Below, one piece after another: positions 35,711 through 45,035 of a stretch of 64,000 nt of DNA (position 1 is the stretch's first letter; each line of letters opens with the position of its first letter). Made by a program: the position numbers and the translations under genes. A model generated the notes under the pieces. It ran no database searches. It was not told where the DNA came from and worked only from the letters and a program-made list of their open reading frames with translations. Source of the stretch: Paracoccus tegillarcae (GTDB taxonomy: Bacteria > Pseudomonadota > Alphaproteobacteria > Rhodobacterales > Rhodobacteraceae); contig NZ_CP025408.1 of NCBI RefSeq assembly GCF_002847305.1, forward strand, positions 1,633,001 through 1,697,000, given 5' to 3'.

Positions 35711-36688
35711 TCAGCCGCCCCGCCCATGCGGCTTGTCCCAGTCGATCACCGGGTTGATCGGGATGATGCGGTTGGGGTTAATCGTGGGGTGGCTGTAGTG
35801 ATAGTGCCGCACGATGTGGGCGAAGTCGACGGTTTGGGCGACGCCGGGCCATTGGTACAGCTCTCGTGTCCAGCCCCAGAGGTTGGGGTATTCGCGCAGC
35901 CAGGCTCGGTTGCATTTGAAATGGGTGTGATAGACCGGGTCGAAGCGGGCGGCGGTGGTGAACAGGCGCCAGTCGGCCTCGGTGATCCGGTCACCTGCGA
36001 GGTAGCGGTTTTCCGACAGGATGCCTTCGATCCAGTCGAGGCTGTCAAAGAGCGGGTGGACCGCCTCGTCATAGGCCTTTTGGCTGGTGGCAAAGCCGGA
36101 TTTGTAGACGCCGTTATTGACCGTGTCATAGATGCGGTCGTTCAGCGCGTCGATGCGGTCGCGCAGGGTTGCGGGGTAGTTGTCGTCATCATTGCCGGTC
36201 AGGTCGTTGAAGGCGCTGTTGAACATGCGGATGATGTCGGCGCTTTCGTTGGACACGATCTGGTCGGTTTGCTTGTCCCACAGGATCGGCACCGTGACCC
36301 GGCCGCTGCATTCGGGTTCGCTGCGCAGGTAGATGTCGCGCAGGAAGGCTGATCCGAACAGGGTGTCGCCGGTGGCGCCGGGGAAGTCGGTGTCGAAGCT
36401 CCAGCCGTCCGACATCATGTCGGGATGCACGGTCGAGACGTCGATATGCGGTGTCAGCCCTTTCAGCGCGCGAAAGATCAGCGTGCGATGCGCCCAGGGG
36501 CAGGCCAGCGAGACATAGAGGTGATAGCGCCCGGTCTGGGCCTTGAAACCGCCCTGACCCGTCGGGCCCGCCGCGCCATCCGCCGTCACCCAGTTGCGAA
36601 AGCGCGAGGTGTCGCGTTTGAACGCGCCTCCGGTGGATTTGGTGTCGTACCATTCGTCGTGCCAGATCCCATCGACAAGCTGACCCAT
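35711..36688 (-). CDS. yqjG: Glutathionyl-hydroquinone reductase (Xi-class GST, YqjG/EcM4)
   Basis: A 325-residue Xi-class glutathione transferase. The catalytic Cys63 lies in YVSLACPWAHRTLI, the family hallmark; SNESADIIRMFN and ITEADWRLFTT are also conserved. The enzyme removes glutathione from glutathionyl-hydroquinones, protecting against quinone stress. The ATG at 36688 (MGQLVDGIW) is the conserved start. It is divergent from xthA and lies 97 bp beyond the nucleotidyltransferase gene, which converges on it. Confidence 0.93.
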   Translation of the reverse strand: MGQLVDGIWHDEWYDTKSTGGAFKRDTSRFRNWVTADGAAGPTGQGGFKAQTGRYHLYVSLACPWAHRTLIFRALKGLTPHIDVSTVHPDMMSDGWSFDTDFPGATGDTLFGSAFLRDIYLRSEPECSGRVTVPILWDKQTDQIVSNESADIIRMFNSAFNDLTGNDDDNYPATLRDRIDALNDRIYDTVNNGVYKSGFATSQKAYDEAVHPLFDSLDWIEGILSENRYLAGDRITEADWRLFTTAARFDPVYHTHFKCNRAWLREYPNLWGWTRELYQWPGVAQTVDFAHIVRHYHYSHPTINPNRIIPINPVIDWDKPHGRGG

Positions 36689-36801
36689 CTGCTGCTTCCT
36701 CGTCTCTGCTGTTGCCCGTGCCAGCCGACCCGCCCCGGGCGGGCTTGTCAATGCCGGTTGCATCGCGTTACCTCGCGCCGTCTGACAGGAAGGAAGCGCG
36801 T

Positions 36802-37587
36802 ATGTTCACGATTGCCACTTGGAACATCAACTCGGTCCGGCTGCGCGAGGCGCTGGTGTGCCGGTTGCTGGCGGACGAGGCCCCCGACATCCTGTGCCTG
36901 CAAGAGATCAAATCGCCGGTCGAAAAGATGCCGGTTCAGAGTTTCGCCGATCTGGGTTACCGCCATGTCGTGGCGCGCGGGCAAAAGGGTTACAACGGCG
37001 TGGCGATCCTGTCGCGCCTGCCGATCGAGGATGCGGGAGATCGGGACTACGCCGCGATGGGCCATGCGCGGCATGTGGCGGCGCGGCTGGAAAACGGCGT
37101 GGTGATCCATAATTTCTATGTGCCGGCGGGGGGTGATATTCCCGACCGCGAGCAGAACCTGAAATTCGGGCAAAAGCTGGATTTCCTGACCGAGATGCGC
37201 GACGTGTTTCACGCCGAGCGGCCCGAGCGGTCGATTTTGGTGGGCGATCTCAACATTGCCCCGCGCGAGGATGACGTCTGGTCGCACAAGCAGTTGCTGA
37301 AGATCGTCAGCCATACGCCGGTCGAGGTCGAGCATCTGGGTGCGGCGCAGGATGCGGGCAAATGGGTGGATATCACGCGGCAGGACATCCCCGCGGGGCA
37401 GTTGTACAGCTGGTGGTCCTATCGCGCGCGGGATTGGGATGCGGCCGACAAGGGGCGGCGGCTGGATCATATCTGGGCGACCTCGGATATCGCGGGTGCC
37501 GGGCATGGCAGCCGGGTTTTGCGCCCGGTGCGCGGCTGGACGCAGCCCAGCGACCACGTGCCCGTTTTCGCCAGCTTTGATCTGTAA
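36802..37587 (+). CDS. xthA: Exodeoxyribonuclease III
   Basis: A 261-residue AP endonuclease/3'-5' exonuclease of the EEP superfamily for base-excision repair. Catalytic motifs are TWNINSVR, LCLQEIK (metal Glu), GYNGVAILSR, GDLNIAPRE and the C-terminal WTQPSDHVPV. It cuts at abasic sites and trims 3' blocks. The ATG at 36802 follows AGGAAG. The gene ends 2 bp before the FAD oxidase gene, so it may lead that operon. Confidence 0.95.
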   Translation: MFTIATWNINSVRLREALVCRLLADEAPDILCLQEIKSPVEKMPVQSFADLGYRHVVARGQKGYNGVAILSRLPIEDAGDRDYAAMGHARHVAARLENGVVIHNFYVPAGGDIPDREQNLKFGQKLDFLTEMRDVFHAERPERSILVGDLNIAPREDDVWSHKQLLKIVSHTPVEVEHLGAAQDAGKWVDITRQDIPAGQLYSWWSYRARDWDAADKGRRLDHIWATSDIAGAGHGSRVLRPVRGWTQPSDHVPVFASFDL

Positions 37588-37589
37588 CC

Positions 37590-39071
37590 ATGGGCCGTTT
37601 TACGCGCCGCGCGCTGCTGCTGGGAACCGGGGCGATCATCGGTGCCTATGCCGCCAACCGGCTGGCGCCGTGGCATGACACATCGCACGGCGTGGCGCAG
37701 ATCGGCGAGACGCCTGCGGGGTGGCTGAACGATGCCTCGCTGCTGTCGCCGACGCCGGTGGCCAAGCATATCGTGCTGAGCGAAGATCCGGGCGAGGCGC
37801 TGATTGCCCGTTTGCGCGCTGAACTGGCCGAGGCGCGGCAGGCGGGCCGGCCGCTATGTCTGTCTGCCGCGCGTCATTCGATGGGCGGGCAGTCGCTGCC
37901 GCGCGACGGCACTGCGCTGGGCTGGGACAATGGCCAAATCGAGATCGACAGCGCCGCGCAGACCTATCTGGCGCCGGGCAATGCGCGCTGGTCGCAGATC
38001 ATCGCCGCGCTGGACCCGGTGGGGATGTCGCCCAAGGTGATGCAGTCGAACAATGATTTCGGGCTGGCCGCGACGTTCAGCGTCAATGCGCATGGCTGGC
38101 CGGTGCCGCATGGGCCGATGGGATCGACCGTGCGCGGACTGACGATGATGCTGCCCGATGGCGAGGTGGTGACCTGTTCGCGCGACGAAAACGCGGATCT
38201 GTTTGGCATGGCGATGGGCGGCTATGGCCTGATCGGGTTGATCCTGACGATGGAGGTCGAGGCCGCGCCGAACATGCGCATCACGCCCGGCTTTGAGCGG
38301 ATGCCGGGAGAGGGGCTGGCGGATGCGTTTCTGGCCGCGCTGGATGATCCGGCGGTGGGCATGGCCTATGGCCGGCTGTCAGTGCAGCGGGCGGAGTTTC
38401 TGGATCAGGGGCTGATGATCGCCTATCGCCCCGACGAGGATCAGTCGGACCTGCCGCCGGCCTCTGGTTCGGGCTGGGTGTCGCGGGTCGCGGCCCATAT
38501 CTACCGCGCGCAACTGTACCGAGAGCCCGCCAAGCGTCTGCGCTGGTGGACCGAGGCCAGCCTGAACCCGCGCCTTGGCGGCACATCGACGCGCAACTCC
38601 TTGATGAATGAGCCGGTGGTGACGCTGGATGACGGTGATCCGACGCGGACCGATATCCTGCATGAATATTTCGTCCCGGCGGATCGCTGGGCCGATTTCA
38701 TCGCGGTTTGCAAACAGGCGATCCCGCCCAGCTATCAGGAGATGCTGAACGTCACGATCCGCTATGTCGCGGCTGACAAGGATAGCTGGCTGGCCTATGC
38801 GCCGACCCCGCGCCTTGCCGCCGTCATGTCCTTCAGTCAGGAAATGTCGGACCGGTCCGAGGCCGACATGGCGCGCATGACACGCGAGATGATCGACGGC
38901 ATGGACCGGATCGGGGGCAGTTATTACCTGCCTTACCGCCCCCATGCGACGGTCGAACAGTTTGCCACGATTTACCCCCGCGCAGCCGGGTTTGCCGCAG
39001 CCAAGCGCCAGCTTGACCCGAGGCTGACCCTGCGCAACGCCCTTTGGGACACTTATCTGGAGCCGCTATGA
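37590..39071 (+). CDS. Tat-exported FAD-binding oxidase (PCMH/VAO type)
   Basis: A 493-residue protein beginning MGRFTRRALLLGTGAIIGAYAA, a twin-arginine signal or anchor, followed by an FAD-binding PCMH domain. ARHSMGGQSLPRDG is the usual place of the covalent FAD histidine; GLAATFSVNAHGW and RGLTMMLPDGEVVTCSRDENADLFGMAMGGYGLIG complete the FAD site. The C-terminal half resembles sugar lactone or alditol oxidases. The substrate is unknown. It should act in the periplasm. It is the first of four coupled genes and overlaps the next by 4 bp (ATGA). Confidence 0.88.
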   Translation: MGRFTRRALLLGTGAIIGAYAANRLAPWHDTSHGVAQIGETPAGWLNDASLLSPTPVAKHIVLSEDPGEALIARLRAELAEARQAGRPLCLSAARHSMGGQSLPRDGTALGWDNGQIEIDSAAQTYLAPGNARWSQIIAALDPVGMSPKVMQSNNDFGLAATFSVNAHGWPVPHGPMGSTVRGLTMMLPDGEVVTCSRDENADLFGMAMGGYGLIGLILTMEVEAAPNMRITPGFERMPGEGLADAFLAALDDPAVGMAYGRLSVQRAEFLDQGLMIAYRPDEDQSDLPPASGSGWVSRVAAHIYRAQLYREPAKRLRWWTEASLNPRLGGTSTRNSLMNEPVVTLDDGDPTRTDILHEYFVPADRWADFIAVCKQAIPPSYQEMLNVTIRYVAADKDSWLAYAPTPRLAAVMSFSQEMSDRSEADMARMTREMIDGMDRIGGSYYLPYRPHATVEQFATIYPRAAGFAAAKRQLDPRLTLRNALWDTYLEPL

Positions 39072-39460
39072 GTTTTTATCAACGCGTCGCGCTGGTCTAT
39101 GCCGTCATCCTGTTTGCGGTGGCGGCGATCAATTATATCCCCGGCCTGACCGACCCGGACGGGCTGGCATTCGGCATCTTTGCGCTGGATGTGTTCGACG
39201 ATCTGCTGCATCTGGGGTCGGGGTTGTGGGCGCTGGCGGCGGCCCTGATCTCGGCGCGTGCGGCGCGGAATTTCCTGCTGATCTTTGGGGCGCTGTATCT
39301 GGCTGACGGGGCGATGGGGCTGGCCGTCGGATCGGGCTATCTGGATCTGGGGATCATCAATAACGGCGTGCTGGACCTGCCGTTCACCTTCAAGATCATG
39401 GCCAATGCGCCGCATATCCTGCTGGGCGGTGTGGCCCTGTGGGCCGGGCTGCGGAAATGA
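39068..39460 (+). CDS. Small four-helix inner-membrane protein, unknown function
   Basis: A 130-residue protein with about four hydrophobic helices (YQRVALVYAVILFAVAAINYI; LLHLGSGLWALAAALI; FLLIFGALYLADGAMGLAVG; HILLGGVALWAGL). I do not recognise the family with certainty; the layout resembles DUF4383-type small membrane proteins. Histidines at the membrane edges (HLGSG, PHILLG) could be functional. The gene overlaps both neighbours by 4 bp, so it is translated with the FAD oxidase and the following protein, which points to a shared role. Confidence 0.65.
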   Translation: MSFYQRVALVYAVILFAVAAINYIPGLTDPDGLAFGIFALDVFDDLLHLGSGLWALAAALISARAARNFLLIFGALYLADGAMGLAVGSGYLDLGIINNGVLDLPFTFKIMANAPHILLGGVALWAGLRK

Positions 39461-40503
39461 GCTTTCTGTGGCGCTGGTTCAAGCGGCTGCTGCTGGCGGC
39501 GCTGATCGTGGTGCTGCTGCTGGCGCTGCCGGTGATCCGCAACGAGGTGATGTGCCGGGGCGAGGCGCTGCCGCAGGATTACACCGCCATTGTCAGCGAA
39601 ACACGCGACGAAAGCCGGACCTTTACCACCTATCCCGAATGGCACATCGTTCACGCCTATGCCGATTATGCGCGGGTGATTGCCGCCGATGATCCGCATG
39701 ATTTCGGCTTTTTCGAGGCGATTTCGGGGTTCTGGTCCTCGCTGTGTCCGTTGACGGAAATGGCGGACCGGCATGGCGGCTTTACCACCGAATCCAAGAT
39801 GACCATTTACACGATCGGGGTCAGCTTTACCGCCGAACTGGCGATGAAGGCGCTGTATGAGGAAACACTGGGCCGCGTGGCCACTTGGATACGGGGGCCG
39901 GGGCACAGCCCGCTGGACCAATTGTCCGCGCAGCAGGCCGCCGATTACGCCGCCTTTTTGCAGCAGACGCCGTGGTATCAGTGGGATTTCAGGGCCGATG
40001 CGCAGGCCCTGCGCGATACCGCGACCGGTGTCTTTCGTGATCGCGAGCGGCGCTTGGCGCTGGGCTTGGAATATGGCGCCAAGGCGGCCTATGCCGGCGT
40101 GATCGCAGATGCGGTGGCGGCGACCGGGCAGGACGCGCTGACGCTGCGCGCCATCGTCACGGGCCTTGCGCCCGAGGCGCTGTCGGCCATTCCCGGTGTC
40201 ACCATCATCCAGCAGCGCCCTGAGGGAATAGAGGTGGAAACGCCGCGCTATCGCGAATTGACGCGGGTCCTGCAACGCATCGCGGCTCAGGGCGGAGAGA
40301 TCGCCGAGATTGCCGGCAATGATGATATCCTGCTGACGGCGATCAGTGACGGGCCGGCCGATCTGGGCGCGCTCTTTACCTTTGCGATGCAGGGCAGCGA
40401 TCAGGTCAGGCATCTGATCGTGGTCAAGGTGCCCGCGCTGGCTGACCGGCTGCGCGAACTGGAAAGCGATGGTGCGCAACTGGAACATATCCATGATTAC
40501 TAG
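39457..40503 (+). CDS. Membrane-anchored protein of unknown function
   Basis: A 348-residue protein with one N-terminal membrane helix (FKRLLLAALIVVLLLALPVI) and then a ~320-residue domain, most likely periplasmic. Notable stretches are TYPEWHIVHAYADYARVI, FFEAISGFWSSLC and GFTTESKMTIYTIGVSFTAELAMKALYE; I know no named family with them. Conserved-looking His, Trp and Glu could form an active site. It is locked into the operon by an ATGA overlap upstream and an 11-bp overlap downstream. Confidence 0.65.
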   Translation: MSFLWRWFKRLLLAALIVVLLLALPVIRNEVMCRGEALPQDYTAIVSETRDESRTFTTYPEWHIVHAYADYARVIAADDPHDFGFFEAISGFWSSLCPLTEMADRHGGFTTESKMTIYTIGVSFTAELAMKALYEETLGRVATWIRGPGHSPLDQLSAQQAADYAAFLQQTPWYQWDFRADAQALRDTATGVFRDRERRLALGLEYGAKAAYAGVIADAVAATGQDALTLRAIVTGLAPEALSAIPGVTIIQQRPEGIEVETPRYRELTRVLQRIAAQGGEIAEIAGNDDILLTAISDGPADLGALFTFAMQGSDQVRHLIVVKVPALADRLRELESDGAQLEHIHDY

Positions 40504-40774
40504 GGTGCTTGGCATTGCCCTGCTGGTGGTGCTGGGCTGGCTGGCGATCCTGGCCGGGGGGATGTTCATCCCCGGTGCGGCGCCCTCGGCGCTGGTCATT
40601 CTGCCGCGATCGGACCTGCTGGCGCGGCTGCCGGATGCGGGGCTGGTGCATGCGGCGCGCTTTACCGCCACGGTCAGCGGCGTGAGCGCGGGTGAAATCT
40701 ATGGCAGCGGGGCGGGGCTGCTGGTTTTGCCCGCCGGATTGCCCCTGTGCATGATCCCCGATCCCCGGCCCTGA
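40493..40774 (+). CDS. Small membrane protein, last gene of the FAD oxidase operon
   Basis: A 93-residue protein with one N-terminal hydrophobic helix (VLGIALLVVLGWLAILAGGMFI) and a short tail of about 60 residues. No family recognised. The ATG at 40493 overlaps the previous gene by 11 bp and gives the shortest overlap with a full helix; the ribosome-binding site is weak. The position in the coupled cluster is the main reason to believe it. Confidence 0.5.
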   Translation: MITRVLGIALLVVLGWLAILAGGMFIPGAAPSALVILPRSDLLARLPDAGLVHAARFTATVSGVSAGEIYGSGAGLLVLPAGLPLCMIPDPRP

Positions 40775-40835
40775 CCTTGCAACCCACGGGGCCATGCCCC
40801 TATCTAAGGGGCAACCCCATGCGACGAGAGAGATC

Positions 40836-41747
40836 ATGCTGACCCTAGGTTCCGATACCCCCGCACCGGCCACAGGCGATTTCATCAAGGACGTCACAGA
40901 GGCGACCTTTATGGACGAGGTCGTCCAGAAATCCATGGAAGTGCCGGTCATCGTCGATTTCTGGGCGCCGTGGTGCGGCCCCTGCAAGACGCTTGGCCCC
41001 CAGCTTGAGGCCGAGGTTGCGCGTCACAAGGGCCGCGTGGTCATGGCCAAGGTGAATGTCGACGAAAACCAGATGATCGCCTCGCAACTCAAGGTGCAGT
41101 CGATCCCGACGGTGTTTGCGTTCTTTCAGGGCCAGCCGGTCGATGCGTTTCAGGGTGCGGTGCCGCAGAGCCAGATCAAGAGCTTTGTGGACAAGCTGGC
41201 CGCCATGAGTGGCGATGATGGCGGGCTGGGCGAGGCGCTGGCCGCGGCCGAGGCGATGCTGGAAGAGGGTGCGGCCGCTGACGCCGCCGAGACATTCGCG
41301 GCCATCGCGGCCGAGGAGACTGAGAACGCCGAGGCCTGGGGCGGGCTGATCCGCGCCCATCTGGCCGCGGGCGACAAGGCCGCAGCGATCTCTGCCCTTG
41401 GGCAGGTGCCCGACGCGGTGGCGACATCCGGCCCGGTCGAGGCGGCGCGGGCGCAGTTGCAATTGGCGCAGCAGGCGGCCAATGCCGGTCCGCTGGCCGA
41501 TTTGCAGGCCAAGGTCGATGCCGACCCTGCCGATCAGCAGGCGCGGCTGGACTATGCGCAGGCGCTGCATGCCTCGGGGGATGTCGAGCAGGCGATCGAG
41601 GTGCTGCTGGACAGTTTCCGGCGCGACCGTGAGTGGAATGACGGTGCCGCGAGGGCGCAGTTGTTCACCATCTTCGACAGCCTCAAGCCCAATGACCCTC
41701 TGGTGCAGAAGGGGCGTCGCAAGCTGTCCTCGATGATCTTCGCTTGA
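40836..41747 (+). CDS. Thioredoxin-like chaperedoxin (CnoX/YbbN family)
   Basis: A 303-residue protein with an N-terminal thioredoxin domain (FWAPWCGPCKTLGP, Cys47 and Cys50) and a C-terminal tetratricopeptide region (about 130-303, with alanine-rich helical repeats). This is the CnoX/YbbN layout: a holdase that protects proteins from oxidation and hands them to DnaK or GroEL. The full CGPC pair suggests it can also do thiol exchange, as in Caulobacter CnoX, unlike E. coli YbbN. It opens a run of four coupled genes and shares one base with the next. Confidence 0.9.
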   Translation: MLTLGSDTPAPATGDFIKDVTEATFMDEVVQKSMEVPVIVDFWAPWCGPCKTLGPQLEAEVARHKGRVVMAKVNVDENQMIASQLKVQSIPTVFAFFQGQPVDAFQGAVPQSQIKSFVDKLAAMSGDDGGLGEALAAAEAMLEEGAAADAAETFAAIAAEETENAEAWGGLIRAHLAAGDKAAAISALGQVPDAVATSGPVEAARAQLQLAQQAANAGPLADLQAKVDADPADQQARLDYAQALHASGDVEQAIEVLLDSFRRDREWNDGAARAQLFTIFDSLKPNDPLVQKGRRKLSSMIFA

Positions 41748-42376
41748 TGCGGGTCCCTCATCCGCTGCCTGACCGGATTGCGCTGTTTCCGTTGCCGGGC
41801 GCGCTGCTGTTGCCGCGTGCGCGTCTGCCCTTGCAGATATTCGAGCCGCGCTATCTGCAGATGCTGGAGGATGTGCTGAAAAGCGGGCATCGGATGATCG
41901 GGATGATCCAGCCCGAAGGGGACGGCCTGACGGCGATTGGCTGCGCCGGGCGTGTGGTGGCCTTTAACGAGACCGAGACCGGGCGGATGCTGATCCAGTT
42001 GCAGGCGGTGTCGCGCTTTCGTCTGGGCGAGGTGGTCGAGGGCTTTCAGCCCTATCTGATCGGGCAGGTGGATTGGAAGGAATTCACCCGCGACACCGGC
42101 AAGACCGAGATCGATGAGCAGTTTCAGCGCGAGCCGTTCCTGGCCAATCTGCGGCGCTATATGGACGAGCACGACTTGTCGACCGATTGGGACAGCGCCG
42201 CCGATGCGGAAACCGAGACGCTGATCAATTCGCTGTCGATGCTGCTGCCGTTGGAGCCCAAGGAAAAGCAGGCGCTGCTGGAGGCGCCGACACTGGCCGA
42301 GCGGCGCGAATTGCTGGACGGGTTGATCGAATATGCGCTGCGCGTCGGCAGCGAAAACGAGGAAAGACTGCAATGA
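41747..42376 (+). CDS. LON substrate-binding domain protein
   Basis: A 209-residue protein consisting of a Lon-type N-terminal (PUA-like) domain: [33 protein letters not shown] opens it and [10 protein letters not shown] closes it. No ATPase or protease part is present. Such free LON-domain proteins are common next to the CnoX gene in alphaproteobacteria; their role is unknown, probably in binding protein substrates. The ATG at 41747 shares its A with the CnoX stop; the TTG at 41744 is not needed. Confidence 0.9.
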   Translation: MRVPHPLPDRIALFPLPGALLLPRARLPLQIFEPRYLQMLEDVLKSGHRMIGMIQPEGDGLTAIGCAGRVVAFNETETGRMLIQLQAVSRFRLGEVVEGFQPYLIGQVDWKEFTRDTGKTEIDEQFQREPFLANLRRYMDEHDLSTDWDSAADAETETLINSLSMLLPLEPKEKQALLEAPTLAERRELLDGLIEYALRVGSENEERLQ

Positions 42377-42594
42377 CCGATGAGTCCCCGACCCCGCCAG
42401 AGCCGGGCTTTGACCGCCATATGCTGGAGGCGCTGGTCTGTCCGGTGACCCATGCGGTGCTGCATTACGACGCCGCCCGGCAGGAACTGGTATCGCGCGC
42501 GGCAGGTCTGGCCTTTCCGATCCGGCAGGGGATCCCGATCATGCTGGTCGATGAGGCGCGTCAGCTGAAGGCCGATGAGAGTGGACAGGGCTGA
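42373..42594 (+). CDS. Trm112 family protein
   Basis: A 73-residue Trm112/YcaR (UPF0434) protein: [44 protein letters not shown]. In eukaryotes and archaea Trm112 activates methyltransferases; in bacteria the role is less clear. Only one cysteine (LVCPVT) of the usual zinc set is present, as in many alphaproteobacterial members. It overlaps the LON gene by 4 bp and the rhomboid gene by 20 bp. Confidence 0.9.
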   Translation: MTDESPTPPEPGFDRHMLEALVCPVTHAVLHYDAARQELVSRAAGLAFPIRQGIPIMLVDEARQLKADESGQG

Positions 42595-43258
42595 GACGCA
42601 GCCCCGGATGGGGGCACCGGCCTCTTGGCGGCAATTGCCGCTTTGGGTGGTCGCGCTGATTGCGGTGTGCTGCGCGGTCGAGGCGATCATCATCCTGCTG
42701 ACCGTGACCGGGATGCCCGAGGCGCGGCAGATCGCGACGGTCTATGGCGCGTTCTGGTCGCAACTGGTCAACGGCTCGCTGTTGCCTGTCTATGCCGGGC
42801 AGCCGCTGCTGATGGTCGTGACCTATGGCCTGCTGCATGGCGGTGTGCTGCATCTGGCGATGAACATGGTTTCGCTGGCGGTGGTGGCACGCGAATTGAC
42901 GCGGTTGATCGGATCGGGGCCGATGGCGATGGTCTATGTGGTGTCGCAGGTGGCGGCGGCGGGGCTGTTTGCGCTGATGTCGCCTGAAGCGGGGCCGATG
43001 GTCGGCGCATCGGGCGCGATCTTTGGGCTGGCCGGTGCGCTGGTCGTCGTGGTTGCGGCGCGGCGCCGGGAAATGGGGCAGCCGATGGGGCCGCTATGGC
43101 GCGCGGTGGCCAATATCGTCGCGCTGAACCTGGGCCTGATGTTTCTGGTGCCCAACATTGCCTGGCAGGCGCATCTGGGCGGTGCGATTGCGGGCGTCGT
43201 GCTGGGGCTGTTGCTGAACCTGCGGCGTCAGAGCCGGTTGGCGAAGGGCCGGCGCTGA
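42575..43258 (+). CDS. Rhomboid family intramembrane serine protease
   Basis: A 227-residue membrane protein with six predicted helices. [13 protein letters not shown] carries the catalytic serine and [15 protein letters not shown] the catalytic histidine; [14 protein letters not shown] is the conserved block of helix 2 with the HxxxN oxyanion residues. It should cleave membrane proteins within the bilayer; the substrate is unknown. The start is uncertain among 42575 (ATG), 42581 (GTG) and 42608 (ATG). It ends within a hairpin terminator. Confidence 0.9.
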   Translation: MRVDRAETQPRMGAPASWRQLPLWVVALIAVCCAVEAIIILLTVTGMPEARQIATVYGAFWSQLVNGSLLPVYAGQPLLMVVTYGLLHGGVLHLAMNMVSLAVVARELTRLIGSGPMAMVYVVSQVAAAGLFALMSPEAGPMVGASGAIFGLAGALVVVVAARRREMGQPMGPLWRAVANIVALNLGLMFLVPNIAWQAHLGGAIAGVVLGLLLNLRRQSRLAKGRR

Positions 43259-43268
43259 GACGCCGGCC
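43247..43268. terminator. Bidirectional terminator hairpin over the rhomboid stop codon
   Basis: GGCCGGCG (43247-43254) and CGCCGGCC (43261-43268) with a 6-nt loop containing the stop codon. It lies between the convergent rhomboid and LOG-family genes. Confidence 0.7.
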
Positions 43269-43280
43269 AAGCCCGTTTGG

Positions 43281-44111
43281 TCAGTCGTCTTCGGGACCCT
43301 GCCAACTGTCGATGATCTGGACCGCCTCATCGGCGGTTTCGACATAGCTGAACAGATCCAGATCAGAGGCGCTGATGGTGCCGGCCTCGGCCAGTGCCTG
43401 CCAGTTGATGATCTTGTCCCAGAACTCGCCGCCGAACAGGATCACCGGGATCGGTGACATGCGCCGGGTCTGGATCAGGGTCAGCGTCTCGAACAGTTCA
43501 TCCAGCGTACCAAAGCCGCCCGGAAACACCGTGATCGCCCGTGCCCGCATCAGGAAATGCATCTTGCGGATGGCGAAATAGTGAAAGTTGAAGCTGAGAT
43601 CGGGCGTCACATAGGGGTTCGGCGCCTGTTCATGCGGCAGCACGATGTTCAGGCCGATGGACTGCCCGCCGGCCTCGTCCGCGCCCATGTTTCCGGCCTC
43701 CATCACGCCGGGGCCGCCGCCGGTGCAGATGACGAATTCGCGGCCATAGGCCTTGAGGCTGCGCTCTGTCATCAGATAGGCAAAGCGGCGCGCCTGTTCG
43801 TAATATTGCGACATGTCCGACAGGGTGGTCGTGCGTGCCTGGTCCTTGACCTCGGGCGCGGGGATGCGGGTGCCGCCGAACATGACGACGGTGGATTCGA
43901 TGCCGCGTTCGTCCATGATCATCTGCGGTTTCAGCAGTTCCAGCTGAAACCGCACCGGACGCAATTCCTCGCGCAGCAGAAAATCCGGGTCCGAAAAGGC
44001 GAGGCGATAGGCCGGCGCGCGGGTCTGCGGCGTGTCGGGTGTTTTCTGGGCCGCGGCGGCATCCAGCCGGCTGCCGCGAAACGGGTGGGCGCGGTCTTCG
44101 TCTTTGCTCAT
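43281..44111 (-). CDS. LOG family protein (TIGR00730-like, nucleotide phosphoribohydrolase type)
   Basis: A 276-residue Rossmann-like protein with the LOG signature PGGFGTLDELFE and an upstream CTGGGPGVMEAGNMGADEAGG. LOG enzymes release the base from nucleoside 5'-monophosphates; in plants and some bacteria this makes cytokinins, but in most bacteria the substrate is unknown. It has an N-terminal extension of about 75 residues compared with short LOG proteins, as in the larger PpnN-like or type-II group. It stands divergent from dapD. Confidence 0.88.
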   Translation of the reverse strand: MSKDEDRAHPFRGSRLDAAAAQKTPDTPQTRAPAYRLAFSDPDFLLREELRPVRFQLELLKPQMIMDERGIESTVVMFGGTRIPAPEVKDQARTTTLSDMSQYYEQARRFAYLMTERSLKAYGREFVICTGGGPGVMEAGNMGADEAGGQSIGLNIVLPHEQAPNPYVTPDLSFNFHYFAIRKMHFLMRARAITVFPGGFGTLDELFETLTLIQTRRMSPIPVILFGGEFWDKIINWQALAEAGTISASDLDLFSYVETADEAVQIIDSWQGPEDD

Positions 44112-44205
44112 CTAAACCTCGACAGTCGGGGCGCGGTGATTGCGCGCATTGGTTTCCACGCTTATAGCCGATGGAACCTTAATGCCACCCGAAGAGAGGC
44201 CTGCC

Positions 44206-45030
44206 ATGACCGCCGCACTGGAAAACGCCATCGAAGCCGCATGGGATACCCGTGCCGAGATCACGCCCGCAACCACGGGCGAAGTGCGCGAGGCGATCGA
44301 AGAGGCGCTGAGCCAGTTGGACAACGGCACCCTGCGCGTGGCCGAGCGTCAGGACGATGGCGCGTGGCATGTGAACCAATGGGCGAAAAAGGCCGTTCTG
44401 CTGGGCTTTCGCCTGAACGACATGGGCGAGATGTCGGGCGCGCCGCAGGGCAGCAGCTGGTGGGACAAGGTGCCGACCAAATTCGAGGGCTGGGGCGACA
44501 ATCAATGGCGCGCGGCCGGTTTTCGCGCCGTGCCGGGCGCCATCGTGCGCCGGTCAGCCTTTATCGCCAAGGGCGCGGTGCTGATGCCGTCTTTCGTCAA
44601 TCTGGGCGCGCGCGTGGGCGAGGGCACGATGGTTGACACATGGGCGACCGTGGGGTCCTGCGCGCAGATCGGCAAGAACGTGCACCTGTCGGGCGGCGTC
44701 GGCATTGGCGGCGTATTGGAGCCGCTGCAAGCCGGCCCGACGATCATCGAGGATGATTGCTTTATCGGTGCGCGCTCTGAGGTGGTCGAGGGCTGCATCG
44801 TCCGCGAGGGCTCGGTCTTGGGGATGGGCGTGTTCATCGGCCAGTCGACCAAGATCGTGGACCGCGAAACCGGGGATGTGTCCTATGGCGAAGTGCCAAG
44901 CGGATCGGTTGTCGTGGCGGGCTCGATGCCATCCAAAAACGGGATCAACCTCTATTGCGCGGTGATCGTGAAACGCGTGGATGCCAAGACCCGCAGCAAG
45001 ACCTCGATCAACGAACTGTTGCGCGACTGA
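44206..45030 (+). CDS. dapD: 2,3,4,5-tetrahydropyridine-2,6-dicarboxylate N-succinyltransferase
   Basis: A 274-residue enzyme of lysine and diaminopimelate synthesis that succinylates tetrahydrodipicolinate. The N-terminus ([15 protein letters not shown]) and the left-handed beta-helix with hexapeptide repeats ([36 protein letters not shown]) are those of DapD; the tail [14 protein letters not shown] is also typical. The ATG at 44206 is used because GAGAGG precedes it; a start at 44140 would add residues without resemblance. Confidence 0.96.
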   Translation: MTAALENAIEAAWDTRAEITPATTGEVREAIEEALSQLDNGTLRVAERQDDGAWHVNQWAKKAVLLGFRLNDMGEMSGAPQGSSWWDKVPTKFEGWGDNQWRAAGFRAVPGAIVRRSAFIAKGAVLMPSFVNLGARVGEGTMVDTWATVGSCAQIGKNVHLSGGVGIGGVLEPLQAGPTIIEDDCFIGARSEVVEGCIVREGSVLGMGVFIGQSTKIVDRETGDVSYGEVPSGSVVVAGSMPSKNGINLYCAVIVKRVDAKTRSKTSINELLRD

Positions 45031-45035
45031 CGCGC

